From Liopterus haemorrhoidalis (taxonomy: Eukaryota; Arthropoda; Insecta; Coleoptera; Dytiscidae): a stretch of 64,000 nucleotides of DNA. The DNA lies in contig OZ020616.1 of assembly GCA_963971575.1 (NCBI GenBank), positions 26,020,306 through 26,084,305 on the forward strand, read 5' to 3'. Below, in pieces: positions 1-12,170 of the stretch. The translations under genes and the position numbers were made by a program. A model generated the notes under the pieces. The model saw only the letters and a program-made list of their open reading frames with translations. It did no database searches and was not told the origin of the DNA. The first letter of the stretch is position 1; every line of letters starts with the position of its first letter.

Positions 1-3000
1 TATTAAAATTTATTTACTTATTTACTTTGATATTTTGATATTTTCTTTCATATCTTGAAATTAAAAAAAAAAATCAAATTGAGTCGAATATATTTAATCT
101 ATATTTTATGATTCCCAAAAATACAGGTTGATTTATAAATATTAGCACTTTTCCCTCTCCCTGTAAGCTACTTCCACTTTGGTCACTCCCCCAATGACGT
201 AATACGACTTCTCGCCACCGCACCCCGCGTGCAACGATGGACTTTGGAGGTGGCTACATTCGCCTCTTAACTTCAAATTTTAAGATGCCATATCATAGGC
301 TCGAAACCTGGTTTCACTCTATCATGACATTAAATTACGAGAAAATATATATAGCTCTTGTTTTTTGAATGTCAGATAAATAAACCCATAGAAAAAAAGC
401 ATATCAGACAGACAGAGAGATTTTTTTTGTGAATTTTGTCTTAAATTCACTTGGAACATGTAGAAACGAAACATAGGTACCAAGAGAAAATTATGTGAAG
501 TGTGAATTTTCACACGTTTCAGGGTTTCGCAGGTATTTAGTGAATGATGATTATTTGGGAAGCCAAAACAAATTTTATGTTAAAATATTTTTTTATTAAT
601 TTTAATTCGAATGCCTAATACCATTATTTGGGTTTCTAAAAATTTGCAGTATTTTTTTTTTATATAGCAAGGTTCATTAATATTTTGAAAATTGCGCCTA
701 CGGCTTCCATTGGTTGTTTAAGTCATAAACTCCGCCCCTCTGATTTCGTATACATTCAAACATAGAATTAAATTATAATATCAACACTTCCCACTGGTTA
801 TTAAATTTACGCTTTTAAAAATTAAATGCAACATTTGCCAAAATATAACTAGAATTTTGACAAAATAATTTAAACAAAATAAAAATGCAAAAAAAAACAG
901 AAAAAATAAAAATTGACGGGAGTTGAACAGTAGTTTGCAACGAAGCGAGAACGTTACCACTGATCTACGAACGTTCACTCCTTTACTGTGTTAAATAGCG
1001 GATTAAATATTTTACATATTTTAGTTAAAAACACAAAAAATGCGTTATTTTCCGAAAACATAAGCTGATCAAAAATTCCTGTTTTACTATTCCGGTTCAC
1101 ACCAATGTACATTACTTTTTCAGATTTTTAGTTTAAACCATCTGGGCTACAGGGTGTGGGACAAAATTTTGCACAATTCTCGCAAAAATCACGTCAAAAT
1201 AATTTATTTTGCAAAAATAAAATTTTGATCGTTAATTCAGGTTTCAAGGGCTTTCATTTGATACCATACACAGAATTGTAAAAAAAATTTTTTTTTTTTT
1301 TTCGATGAGCATTTATTTTCTTATATTTTTAGGGGAATATGTTTTTTAGATGTTTTAGTATTTTTCCTATGTGCGGGTCAAAGAGTTGTATAAGCATGTC
1401 AAATTTCAACTCTCTAGGTTTAGCCGTTTGGCTATAATTTTTACAGAACAGACAGACAGACAGACGACAAAATGACGGTATAAGGGTTTTACAAAACCCT
1501 AAAAAAGAACAGATTTAACCTCCAATTTTATTTATATATGTAAATTTTCCACAACTTTGTAAATTTCACTTAGAAGATAAAAGGTTGTTAAATGATGGTT
1601 GTTGTTACGTTTCACAGATTAGTTCACTGACTGTAGTTTCGGCTCACCGTAAATTTGAGAATTGCCAGAGCCGAAACTGCACTCAAAAAAAAAAAAAAAA
1701 CAATGAGATATAACAAAAAGGTCTAATTAAACAAACTTTTACAAATATTATTTTTTTCTCGTTTATGATCCACCTGACACGCATACTTCTTTTTGGTGTA
1801 TAGAATTTCGTTTATCGGTGATTCTAAGGATCTTGCTTAATTTTACTTATCACAAGCAAGCCTGTGGCTGCCAGCAATAAATCGTTTGTGCTTGCCGTTG
1901 ACCGCTCGCAAGTAGATAATAATTAAATTGTTAAAATAATTTGTGTAAAAAATATTTAGACAAATTACGGGCTCTGCTTAGCAACCGGATATAAGCTGTA
2001 CGGGCATTTCTGTGTGCGCTAAAAAATAGACGTAATCCTGTCTATATTACTCCTACATGTACACAGATTGAAAATGTGGTCACAAAACTTGAAATCAAGA
2101 GATCTAGACTCATCTCGCGCTGTCGCGTCATTGATGATGATGACTTCTCTTTATTTTCCATATGAGAAATATAATTGTAAATATTACCTTTTATTATCAC
2201 GACAGTAATAGTTTACTGAATTTATACAGTAATAAATGTCCTTAATAACAAAATACGTAAATAATACGCCAATATAATTAAAACCAAGATACAATTTGTA
2301 AAAATATATTTTAATGCGCAGTACAACCTAGTGGCTGTGCTTTTCGGGTCAGGTATGCGACAGTATTGACTAATATTTCTTCATTTTATTGAGTAACAAA
2401 ATTATTTAATTTGAAGTGTAATCATTTTCAAAAACGCGTGAAAAAAACAGCACAGGAGGATCCCCCGAATATATTTTATGTATAAAATAATAATCGGCAT
2501 ATATTAAATGTAATTACTAACTTATGATCAAAAAGTCTTTCAGTCTCAGATGGCTTATGTATTATAAATCGCAGATCTTCTTTTGTTAATTGAGTATTCA
2601 TAATGCACGTGTCATTTGTCGAAAAAAAAGGAGATTTTCTTATATAAAACATAGCCGCCCGAAGAAAGGATATTTTGATCCACATGTTACATTGCAAATA
2701 CGCATATGAATTATCAACAAGTGTTTTTTCACATATAATATTATTATTATTTATTTAAAATGCACTCTTGAGTGTAAACATACTCCTGAACAGTAGGACT
2801 GAATGAGTCGGTTTGAATGTTTTCAACTTTACAAATCATATTATACACTATGATAAAATTGGCAACGTCGCAAGGCCTGACAATGTCGATTGAACAACAC
2901 TATTTTATACAGGTGATACTGAAAAAGCGGTTCCATATACTGGGTCTAATAATGTTTATTAAACATAGCGAATTTTTTTTTTGAGATTTTCTTACCCCTC

Positions 3001-3127
3001 TCAGTGTGCCCTGAGAGTTATAACTGGTAGATTCTATATCTGGCATATATACACGCGAAATCCTTTAAATAACGGTAGGTCTTAGGTCGCCTGTTGGATA
3101 TCATTGGTCTGACCACGTCGGTTGTAT

Positions 3128-3160
<33 letters not shown>
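1..3160. repeat. Long direct repeat, copy 1 (window-truncated)
   Basis: This AT-rich block recurs almost base for base at about 5404-8571, offset by ~5400 bases, with small indels and scattered substitutions. Copy 2 lacks ~19 bases present near 2574-2592 and has a longer GACA run. It contains no credible coding region. Inside are a tRNA-like relic (915-973), a GACA microsatellite (about 1446-1465) followed by a short sequence ending in AAAACCCTAAAA that resembles a tail common in insect repeats, and a terminal TA microsatellite from 3131. It could be one arm of a segmental tandem duplication or two copies of a long non-coding element; the left edge lies outside the window. Confidence 0.85.
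915..973 (-). repeat. tRNA-like relic (SINE promoter-like)
   Basis: Read on the minus strand, this stretch has an A-box-like TAGATCAGTGGT and, about 40 bases later, a B-box-like TGTTCAACTCC (two mismatches to the usual B box). The spacing and a conserved CTCGCTT between them resemble a tRNA-Ala-derived sequence. No clean cloverleaf closes, so it is not called as a tRNA gene. It is probably the promoter relic of a SINE. Confidence 0.4.
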
Positions 3161-3164
<4 letters not shown>

Positions 3165-3401
3165 AGATATTATGCCCCAGACTGTCGAGAAACACGACGC
3201 CCATGGTGCGGAGTGAAGTGCGCATGTGTCAATCTAGGTGCAGTGTGCAGTGTGAACTGAGAATGTATGTGTGAGTAGTGAGTGAACAAGACGAACACGT
3301 AAAATGGCTGTTAAGAATGTCTAGCTCTGTAAATTAATTATTTCTATTTCAATAAATGATATTAACTGTTTGTCAAGTTATTTTGTGTGCCCGGCCGCCC
3401 T

Positions 3402-3405
<4 letters not shown>
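3161..3405 (+). mobile_element. Solo LTR inserted in a TA microsatellite
   Basis: The 245-bp block starts TGTTAG and ends CTAACA, a perfect 6-bp inverted terminus of TG...CA type. It is flanked on both sides by TA repeats, so any TSD would be an indistinguishable TATA. An AATAAA lies near 3351 on the plus strand, as expected in an LTR. No internal retroviral-type domain adjoins it, so it is a solo LTR left by recombination. Copy 2 of the flanking repeat has an uninterrupted TA run at the matching place, an empty-site comparison. Copia-like is my guess from the TGTT...AACA ends. Confidence 0.65.

Positions 3406-3454
<49 letters not shown>
3406..3454. repeat. (TA)n microsatellite
   Basis: Pure TA dinucleotides continuing the 3131-3160 run on the other side of the solo LTR. 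Open frames reading through it give only alternating Ile-Tyr and are artefacts. Confidence 0.95.
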
Positions 3455-3459
<5 letters not shown>

Positions 3460-5403
3460 TTACCGCTTATGCAAGCCAATTCTATGTACTCAATGGACGG
3501 TGTCAAACCAAAATTGACGTTTTCAGACCAGGGGAATGGTCTGAAAACGTTTTTCATGTTTTTTGGAGCTCTTGCACCCTGATTATATAGCAGCGATGAC
3601 AGAGAAAATTTCACAAATGGTCTGAATACGAGGGTAGATCGTATATTTATATACAAATTTAGTTCACTGATTTGTCGTGAAGAGCGCGCGCCAGTAGTTT
3701 TTGTATATAACTTTTTATACAAAAAATGTACGATTCCGACTTTGTCAGACCAGCACAATTCAGTCGACGTTGTCAAGCCTTAAATCTGGCAACACTGTAT
3801 AGAATGAGCTAGATAAATATTCCAGTCATGATAATTTTAGTTCATTGTAAGAACTTAAATATTTTCTTTCAATTTGTCTTACAGAAAAACTTTAAACTCA
3901 AATTTAGTTTTGGCAGACTCGTAGATACTTGAAAACAATGCATATAACCGATTTGTATCAAATTTGTTCAAATTAAAATTTTGGTATTTGCGCCATGAAA
4001 TTCTTCTTTTTTTTTCCAATTTAGAAATAATTACATTTTTATAGTTTATAGATTTTTTAAAGCGTGCTGAATGTTACTGCTTCAAATGAGACGTTAAATT
4101 TATTTAATATTTTTATTAGAATCCCAAATAAATGTACATTTTAATAAGTTTGAACTTTGTTCATATATTTCACAGAAAATTATTCTAATACGGACATCAA
4201 TGTCCATAATTTATTCTTAATTCCAAAGAAAAACACAAAAGGTTTCAAATTACAAATAACTCGTTTAAACAATTACTTTTCTTAATTGTAAAAAATAAAA
4301 ATAATTGTAAAAAACAAAAGTTCCCATTTCATTTTGAGTATTGAACATTTATGTGTACGTTTAAGAGCGTACTGTACCTGGGTTACGCTCAACGGATACG
4401 TGCATTTGAAAGGGCCAAAGAATTTGAACCAAATGTTGTCGGATCAATTTGATTTTTTTTTTTAATTTGAAGATAAAGATTGGCTCCGTTGGATTTAAGA
4501 GTTAAAATTTGGTTTTATTTTTAATTTTCAGTTTTACAATGTCCTAAACTTTGTCTAACTTCACATCACTGTTCCTCCGTAAATCAATAACAATTGCAAA
4601 TTCCATAGCTAGAATCCTATAGATTGTACTTTTATCTTTAAAATGAGCCCTTATTTATAAAAATGAATTAATATTTAGCACCAATTCTTTGGCCCACACC
4701 GAAACACTATTTATATGAAATACTGGCATTTACAAGCATCGAGAGATGTATCCATCTGGTAGCGTGGTTTTAAACTAATCTAATCATAGGGAGTCTTAAG
4801 CTCCGCCTTCGTTTCCTACACATATCTTTGAAATCGGTTGAAATGGGTAACAGAAGATCTTTGGAATAAAACAGTTTGTGACGTCAAATTTACCTGTTTT
4901 ATTTTAGACTTTCCGTGGTAGAATACAAATTCATATTGACACAAAAAAATGGTCCCAAAAATTAAGTTAAATAATTATGGCCGGCTTCTAAAAGCTTAGT
5001 TAACTATAACCAAATGGTCAGAACATGGTTGTTATGGTAACGTATGGGATTGTTATACTGTAATCGAGTTTAACCAAAAGGTTAAATCAACCCCTAAAGG
5101 GGTGAATCTATGATTATTAACATAATTTTTTGATGATAAAAAAAAAACTATTATTTCTACAAAATTATCTGTAAAATCAGAATTGGTAATAAATATTAAT
5201 CACTTTTCACATACAAGAGCTTATTTTAAAGATAAAATTACAATATAGAGTGGTTAAGAGTTAACATTTGTAATTTTTATTCATTTACTGAGTAACAGTC
5301 ATGTGAAATTGAAAAAAGTATAGCACTGTAAAATTGAAAATTAAAAATAAATCAAAATACAAATTTAAACTTATTAAAATATTTAATTTATTTACTTTAT
5401 TTT
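3455..5403. other. AT-rich intergenic sequence, no gene seen
   Basis: I see no coding region, RNA gene or complete element. Between about 3500 and 3780 related phrases recur (CAGACCA..., GGTCTGAA.ACG, TTGTCAGACCAGCAC), and similar ones occur at 2870-2900 and 3107-3128 inside the direct repeat, so the two stretches may share an old internal repeat. The spacer separates the two copies of the direct repeat. Confidence 0.5.
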
Positions 5404-8400
5404 TTATTAAAATTTATTTACTTATTAAAATTTTGATATTTTCTTTCATATCTTGAAATTTAAAAAAAAAATCAAATTGATTCGAATATATTTAATCTAT
5501 ATTTTATGATTCCCAAAAATACAGGTTGATTTATAAATATTAGCACTTTTCCCTCTCCCTGTAAGCTACTTCCACTTTGGTCACTCCCCCAATGACGTAA
5601 TACGACTTCTCGCCACCGCACCCCGCGTGCAACGATGGACTTTGGAGGTGGCTACATTCGCCTCTTAACTTCAAATTTTAAGATGCCATATCATAGGCTC
5701 GAAACCTGGTTTCACTCTGTCATGACATTAAATTACGAGAAAATATATATAGCTCTTGTTTTTTGAATGTCAGATAAATAAACCCATAGAAAAAAAGCAT
5801 ATCAGACAGACAGAGAGATTTTGTTTGTGAATTTTGTCTTACATTCACTTGGAACATGTAGAAACGAAAAATGGGTACCAAAAAAAAATTATGTGAAGTG
5901 TGAATTTTCACACGTTTCAGGGTTTCGCAGGTATTTAGTGAATGATGATTATTTGGGAAGCCAAAACAAATTTTATGTTAAAATATTTTTTTATTAATTT
6001 TAATTCGAATGCCTAATACCATTATTTGGGTTTCTAAAAATTTGCAGTATTTTTTTTTATATAGCAAGGTTCATTAATATTTTGAAAACTGCGCCTACGG
6101 CTTCCATTGGTTGTTTAAGTCATAAACTCCGCCCATCTGATTTCGTATACATTCAAACATAGAATTAAATTATAATATCAACACTTCCCACTGGTTATTA
6201 AATTTACGCTTTTAAAAAATAAATGCAACATTTGCCAAAATATAACTAGAATTTTGACAAAATAATTTAAACAAAATAAAAATGCAAAAAAAAAACAGAA
6301 AAAATAAAAATTGACGGGAATTGAACAGTAGTTTGCAACTTACGAAGCGAGAACGTTACCACTGATCTACGAACGTTCACTCCTTTACTGTGTTAAATAG
6401 CGGATTAAATATTTTACATACTTTAGTTAAAAACACAAAAAATGCGTTATTTTCCGAAAACATAATCTGATCAAAAATTCCTGTTTTACTATTCCGGTTC
6501 ACACCAATGTACATTACTTAGAATTTTTTCAGATTTTTAGTTTAAACCATCTGGGCTACAGGGTGTGGGACAAAATTTTGCACAATTCTCGCAAAAATCG
6601 CGTCAAAATAATTTATTTTGCAAAAATAAAATTTTGATCGTTAATTCAGGTTTCAAGGGCTTTCATTTGATACCATACACAGAATTGTAAAAAGATTTTT
6701 TTTTTTTTCGATGAGCATATATTTGCTTATATTTTTAGGGGAATATGTTTTTTAGATGTTTTAGTATTTTTCCTATGTGCGGGTCAAAGAGTTGTATAAG
6801 CAGGTCAAATTTCAACTCTCTAGGTTTAGCCGTTTGGCTACAATTTTTACCGAACAGACAGACAGACAGATAGACAGACAGACAGACGACAAAATGACGG
6901 TATAAGGGTTTTACAAAACCCTAAAAAAGAACAGATTTAACCTCCAATTTTATTTATATATGTAAATTTTCCACAACTTTGTAAATTTCACTTAGAAGAT
7001 AAAAGGTTGTTAAATGATGCTTGTTGTTACGTTTCACAGATTAGTTCACTGACTGTAGTTTTGGCTCACCGTAAATTTGAGAATTGCCAGAGCCGAAACT
7101 GCATTAAAAAAAAAAAAAAACAGTGAGATATACCAAAAAGGTTTAATTAAACAACCTTTTACAAATATTATTTTTTTATCGTTTATGATCCACCTGACAC
7201 GCATACTTCTTTTTGGTGTATAGAATTTCGTTTATCGGTGATTCTAAGGATCTTGCTTAATTTTACTTATCACAAGCAAGCCTGTCGCTGCCAGCAATAA
7301 ATCGTTTGTGCTTGCCGTTGACCGCTCGCAAGTAGATAATAATTAAATTGTTAAAATAATTTGTGTAAAAAATATTTAGAAAAATTACGGGCTCTGCTTA
7401 GCAACCGGCTATAAGCTGTACGGGCATTTCTGTGTGCGCTAAAAAATAGACGTAATCCTGTCTATATTACTCCTACATGTACACAGATTGAAAATGTGGT
7501 CACAAAACTTGAAATCAAGAGATCTAGACTCATCTCGCGCTGTCGCGTCAATGATGATGATGACTTCTCTTTATTTTTCATATGAGAAATATAATTGTAA
7601 ATATTACCTTTTATTATCACGACAGTAATAGTTTACTGAATTTATACAGTAATAAATGTCCTTAATAACAAAATACGTAAATAATACGCCAATATAATTA
7701 AAACCAAGATACAATTTGTAAAAATATATTTTAATGCGCAGTACAACCTAGTGGCTGTGCTTTTCGGGTCAGTTATGCGACAGTATTGACTAATATTTCT
7801 TCATTTTATTGAGTAACAAAATTATTTAATTTGAAGTGTAATCATTTTCAAAAACGCGTGAAAAAAACAGCACAGGAGGATCCCCCGAATATATTTTATC
7901 TATAAAATAATAATCGGCATATATTAAATGTAATTACTAACTTATGATCAAAAAGTCTTTCAGTCTCAGATGGCTTATGTATTATAAATCGCACGTATTC
8001 ATAATGCACGTGTCATTTGTCGAAAAAAAAGGAGATTTTCTTATATAAAACATAGCCGCCCGAAGAAAGGACATTTCGATCCACATGTTACATTGCAAAT
8101 ACGTATATGAATTATCAACAAGTGTTTTTTCACATATAATATTATTATTATTTATTTAAAATGCACTCTTGAGTGTAAACATACTCCTGAACAGTAGGAC
8201 TGAATGAGTCGGTTTGAATGTTTTCAACTTTACAAATCATATTATACACTATGATAAAATTGGCAACGTCGCAAGGCCTGACAATGTCGATTGAACAACA
8301 CTATTTTATACAGGTGATACTGAAAAAGCGGTTCCATATACTGGGTCTAATAATGTTTATTAAACATAGCGAATTTTTTTTTTGAGATTTTCTTACCCCT

Positions 8401-8528
8401 CTCAGTGTGCCCTGAGAGTTATAACTGGTAGATTCTATATCTGGCATATATACACGCGAAATCCTTTAAATAACGGTAGGTCTTAGGTCGCCTGTTGGAT
8501 ATCATTGGTCTGACCACGTCGGTTGTAT

Positions 8529-8530
<2 letters not shown>
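5404..8530. repeat. Long direct repeat, copy 2
   Basis: It matches 1-3130 nearly base for base in the same orientation, starting at the phrase TATTAAAATTTATTTACTT and ending at the TA microsatellite. The similarity stops at that microsatellite: beyond it copy 1 continues into unrelated sequence and copy 2 into a hAT-like end. No gene is seen. The small divergence suggests a recent duplication compared with most elements here. Confidence 0.85.
6313..6375 (-). repeat. tRNA-like relic, second copy
   Basis: This is the counterpart of the relic at 915-973. It keeps four bases (TTAC) missing from the first copy and has TGTTCAATTCC as the B-box-like motif. It is part of the direct repeat and not an independent gene. 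Confidence 0.4.

Positions 8531-8571
<41 letters not shown>
8531..8571. repeat. (TA)n microsatellite
   Basis: An uninterrupted TA run at the end of repeat copy 2. It is the empty counterpart of the site that holds the solo LTR in copy 1. Confidence 0.95.
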
Positions 8572-8574
<3 letters not shown>

Positions 8575-9947
8575 GCCCGCGCCGTAAATAAGTGAAAGGT
8601 TGTCTGGTGCACAACGGCGCCGAAGCATCAAAGGCGCCAAACTCCAAGAAAAAGATAGATAATGTGCTTTCCCAATTATAAACAAAAAAAAATCATTCAT
8701 TACAATAAAAAAGAGTGTACTTTTATTACCCTCTCAATGATACGGTATAGCTAAGGTTACGGGGAATCCCCAATGTGTATATGTTTATAATAGACGCGGA
8801 ATAACGTGACGGCCACACTTCTACCCAAGCCAGGTTGGGGACGTCCAGATTTATATATTGTATCTTTGGTCGGTCTGTTTTTATGTTTTACAGTTTTGAA
8901 TGATTTTTATTTTCGTACTTTCGTTGGTTCAGTAGCCGCGTAGTAGTACGTAGTATAGGGCTGCCATAATTGTCGGACTATCGACCAGGACACCCCCCCC
9001 CCCAAAACTTAAAAAAACTTTTATCGACAATAATACATTTACTATAAAAAATTGCACAATATTTTAAAAAAATAAAAAATGTTAAAGACAAAAAAAATAA
9101 TTAAAGTAGAGATTGATAATAGGTATTCCAAGAGCAAAACGTTGGGATCAATGGTGAATCATTTTGGAACACTCAGTTCGACTGGAAAAATTTGATGTTT
9201 TTTTTTGTGGATTCGTCTTTATCAAATCTAAAATAATATAATATAAATAAATGGGCGATTCAATTTAATAAAACCAAAAGTATCACGTATCACGGTCAGT
9301 GTTGCCCGCTGGCAAAAAGTGCTTGCGAATTTCGGTGTTATCAATGTGCTGCGTGCGCATATCAACATTAGACACTTGCTGACTGGTACTCGGCATTACT
9401 CCGGAACATTTCGGACCTCGAATCTGTTATATAATTTATATATAGTATGTATATATGTATATGTACAATATTATCGAAAAATAATTTTGTAATATGCTTA
9501 AATTTTAAATCGACCGGGACAAATTACTCTTGGCCGGGACACTGGGGCACAAACCTCAAAACCGGGACATATCCCGGTTTACCGGGACGTATGGCAGCCC
9601 TAACGTAGTATGGAACCGAACACCGATATTTTGTACAAAATTAAGGCGCGAAAAGCTTAATTTATTTAGAAAATATTTCATTGTTTAATTTTATAGATTA
9701 TATTGTTCTACGTTATATGATGATAATATACAATCATAACAAATTTTTAAATGTATTTTTTTCCTGTGTATAAGTATAGATACTTATACTCAGATTTAAA
9801 AATAAAAATAAATTTATTAAATTATTTTTAATAGTGGATACTTTACATATTTCCATAAACTATATCAGCCATATAAATTGTTATAAAAATTGGGGGCGCC
9901 ATATAAAATATTGCACAAGGGCGCCAAATCTGGTAGACGCGGGCCTG
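8572..9947. mobile_element. Possible non-autonomous hAT-like element (outer)
   Basis: The left end CACGCCCGCG and the reverse complement of the right end, CAGGCCCGCG, match at 9 of 10 positions. Both ends carry paired GGCGCC motifs just inside (about 8615-8640 and 9892-9925). No transposase is present. The TSD is not visible: the left flank is TA repeat and the right flank is AATACAGG, so the boundary is uncertain. A better supported hAT element sits inside it at 8956-9602. Confidence 0.35.
8956..9602. mobile_element. Non-autonomous hAT element with perfect TSD
   Basis: The 647-bp element starts TAGGGCTGCCATA and ends with its exact reverse complement, a 13-bp terminal inverted repeat (TIR). 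It is flanked by the perfect 8-bp direct repeat ACGTAGTA at 8948-8955 and 9603-9610. An 8-bp TSD with short TAGGG-type TIRs is the hAT signature. The right subterminal region is rich in repeated CCGGGAC phrases, plausible transposase-binding sites. It has no coding capacity and includes a C homopolymer near 8993-9003. Confidence 0.9.
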
Positions 9948-10758
9948 AATACAGGTTTAGAAATCCGACTAATTTGAAAAAGACAAAAGCGAACTCTTGC
10001 ATGGATAAAAATGTATGTCCTGCTTCCTGAGGAAGAAGATTAGTTTACTATTATTCTCACATCCTACACTGTAAGGCAAAATAAAATTACTGTGCAATGG
10101 TATTCCGCTGACTGTACAAACTTTATTATACGTTTTAGTTAAACGAAGTTGTGAATATCTCTTTCTCGCTAACTTTATCAATTATCAGCACCCTTTTCAT
10201 TTCCTTTTCCTGTCATTAGCCTATTATCGTTCCCTAGTGATTCTGTGAAGCTTGTCATGTATTTTCTAGTTGCACCCTCTATGCAGTATAAATTTGGACT
10301 ACGCTACATGTTAGTCCAACAACTCTCCAACTGCTGGCGCTACGGAACAGAAATTCTCGACAATTATATTGCCTGATTTTGTTACTTTCCAAATACATTT
10401 CAATAAAATACAATCGTTAAAAAATTGTATTTTCTAACTCATATTTGACTTCTTGTTTTCTTGAATTTTCTTCACTTAATGAAATGTTATTTAAGTTTGT
10501 TTTGTATGTACTTTAAATATTTGCAATTTTATATTAAATTATGAAGTTTTACATAACATTTTTAAGTATCCTCAAAAGAAAACGTAATTTAATTATATCT
10601 TTGGTTCAAAAGTTTCTAAAATACAAGATTATATAGAGAAGCTAATATTTTCAAGTTTCGCAAGATTTTTTAATTTGTAAATTAAATTTAGAAGATATAG
10701 CTACTTAAGAAAAAAGTTTTAATAAACTGGAATATTTCTTCGTATAAAGTATAATAAT
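9948..10758. other. Intergenic, no gene seen
   Basis: AT-rich sequence with no convincing coding region, RNA gene or element end. Short open frames here have no recognisable domain. Confidence 0.5.
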
Positions 10759-10845
10759 AAATAAATATATAGGTATTTTCTTGGGTTTCGGTCGATAATT
10801 AAAAGCAAATTTAGTCAAATATTTAAAAAGATTTATTTATTTGCT

Positions 10846-10882
10846 AACTAGTTTCGGTTGTATCTGAACCATTCTCAAAGCC
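10846..10882 (-). ncRNA. Candidate hammerhead-like motif, PLE left arm
   Basis: On the minus strand the order is TTGAGAATGGTT, a short loop, then AACCGAAACTAG. This follows the PLE hammerhead layout: a CTGANGA-like box, a stem GGTT/AACC, then GAAAC. The first conserved C is replaced by T, so activity is doubtful. PLE terminal regions are known to carry hammerhead ribozyme motifs; the assignment here is by pattern only. Confidence 0.4.
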
Positions 10883-11195
10883 TAAAAATAAGTGCATGTA
10901 TGTTAAAATAAATTACATAAAGTAAATATAAAATTAATAATAAATAAAAAATAAAATTAAACATTATTACACCTACTTGCAAATATATTATAAAAATCAG
11001 AGTTAAAATTATAAAATTTGAAACATATTAAATTTTTTTAAGTTAACGGATAAAATTTTTCTCCTTATCTTCTACAGGTTGCGACACATATACGTTACAC
11101 GTCAACTAAGTTAAAAAGATTTTTAAAAAAATAGAATTACCGTAATTTCTAATTGAAGTTAGTAATACAATTAATAGATGGAGCTATTTTATTTT

Positions 11196-12170
11196 TTATA
11201 TAAGATTATAATAAATTTTGCTCAAATTATCTATATCAGTTTTAGCATTAATATTACAATTGTCTTTTTTAATATAAATCATTTCTAATAATAATCTTTT
11301 AGTTAAATTTTTTTCAACATTCAGTATTGTTGTATTAGGAAAGTCAAATTGATGTTTTAGATTGTTGGCATGTTCTACAATAGAGTTGTTACTTTTGTTA
11401 TTGTTAATTTTATTTTTACTAATGTTGTTCTCGTGTTCTTTTAGTCTTGTTTTTAAATACCGTTTGCTCTGACCAACATATTTGGCTTCACAATTTTTAC
11501 ATGGTATGCAGTATATAATATTAGATTTTTGTTCTTTCTTGTCTCTGTCTTTTAATGTACTGTGTAAATTATTGATAGTTTTGAAATTTTTTGTAGCTAT
11601 ATTAATATTTTCATTAGTTAATATTTTTTTTAATTGTTCAGATAAGTTGGGTATGTGAGGAATGGAAAAATAAGTCTTTTTTGTTATGTTATCTGGATTA
11701 TTTGTTTTTTCTTTTGAACTACTATTGTATAAAATTCTGTGTATAATACGTTTAGGGAAATTATTTTTAATCAAACTTTTTTTAATATTATTTTTTATTT
11801 TTTCATGGAAATCTGTATGACTTAAATTAAGAGCTCTATATTTTAGATTTAATGCTGTATTAATTTTTTGTTTTAAAGGGTGTTTGGAATTAAAATTTCT
11901 ATATCTGTCTGATTTACTTGGTTTTCTGTACCACTCTAGGCGCAAATAGCCTTTGTTGCTGTGCGCCAAAAATTTCAACTAACTAACTAACTTTCTGTAC
12001 CACTCTGTAATTATTTTTCCATTCTGTGTTCTAATGAGTTTGATATCTAGAAATGGTAAAGCGTTATTTTGTTCTATTTCTATAGTAAACTGTATATGCT
12101 GATTAAAGGAGTTGAAAATATTTAAAATTTCGCTAATTTTATCTTGAAATAGTAATTTTATCTATTAATC
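11196..12170 (-). pseudogene. PLE RT C-terminus and GIY-YIG endonuclease (partial)
   Basis: PLEs copy themselves with an RT fused to a GIY-YIG nuclease that cuts the target. The upstream part (12170 down to ~11990, another frame) matches the region after the RT palm, with FLDIKLIRT and TEWYRKPS. The 11978-11196 frame continues with a CxxC (CIPCKNC) followed by KYVGQSKR and LKEH, the GIY-YIG core with YVG instead of YIG, and ends with the family-typical NAKTDIDNLSKIYYNL. The frame is broken by a 54-bp insertion at 11938-11991, which supplies the apparent start codon. RT motifs upstream are absent. Fragment, non-functional. Confidence 0.8.
11938..11991 (+). mobile_element. 54-bp retroposed fragment with 15-bp TSD
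   Basis: TTTCTGTACCACTCT occurs at 11923-11937 and again at 11992-12006, exactly bracketing a 54-bp insert inside PLE coding sequence. The insert contains a hairpin-forming GGCGCA...TGCGCC and ends in an (AACT)n tail, the layout of the extreme 3' end of a LINE or SINE copied with severe 5' truncation. Confidence 0.75.

Noticed and set aside
322..513. 63-residue frame present in both direct-repeat copies (also 5720-5911)
   Set aside because: Conservation follows from the duplication as a whole; the neighbouring non-coding bases are equally conserved and no domain is seen.
3370..3776. Open frames through the TA microsatellites (also 8419-8700, 52693-52986) giving runs of Tyr-Ile
   Set aside because: They are low-complexity translations of TA repeats; only the R4/Dong-like part of 52693-52940 is real coding trace.
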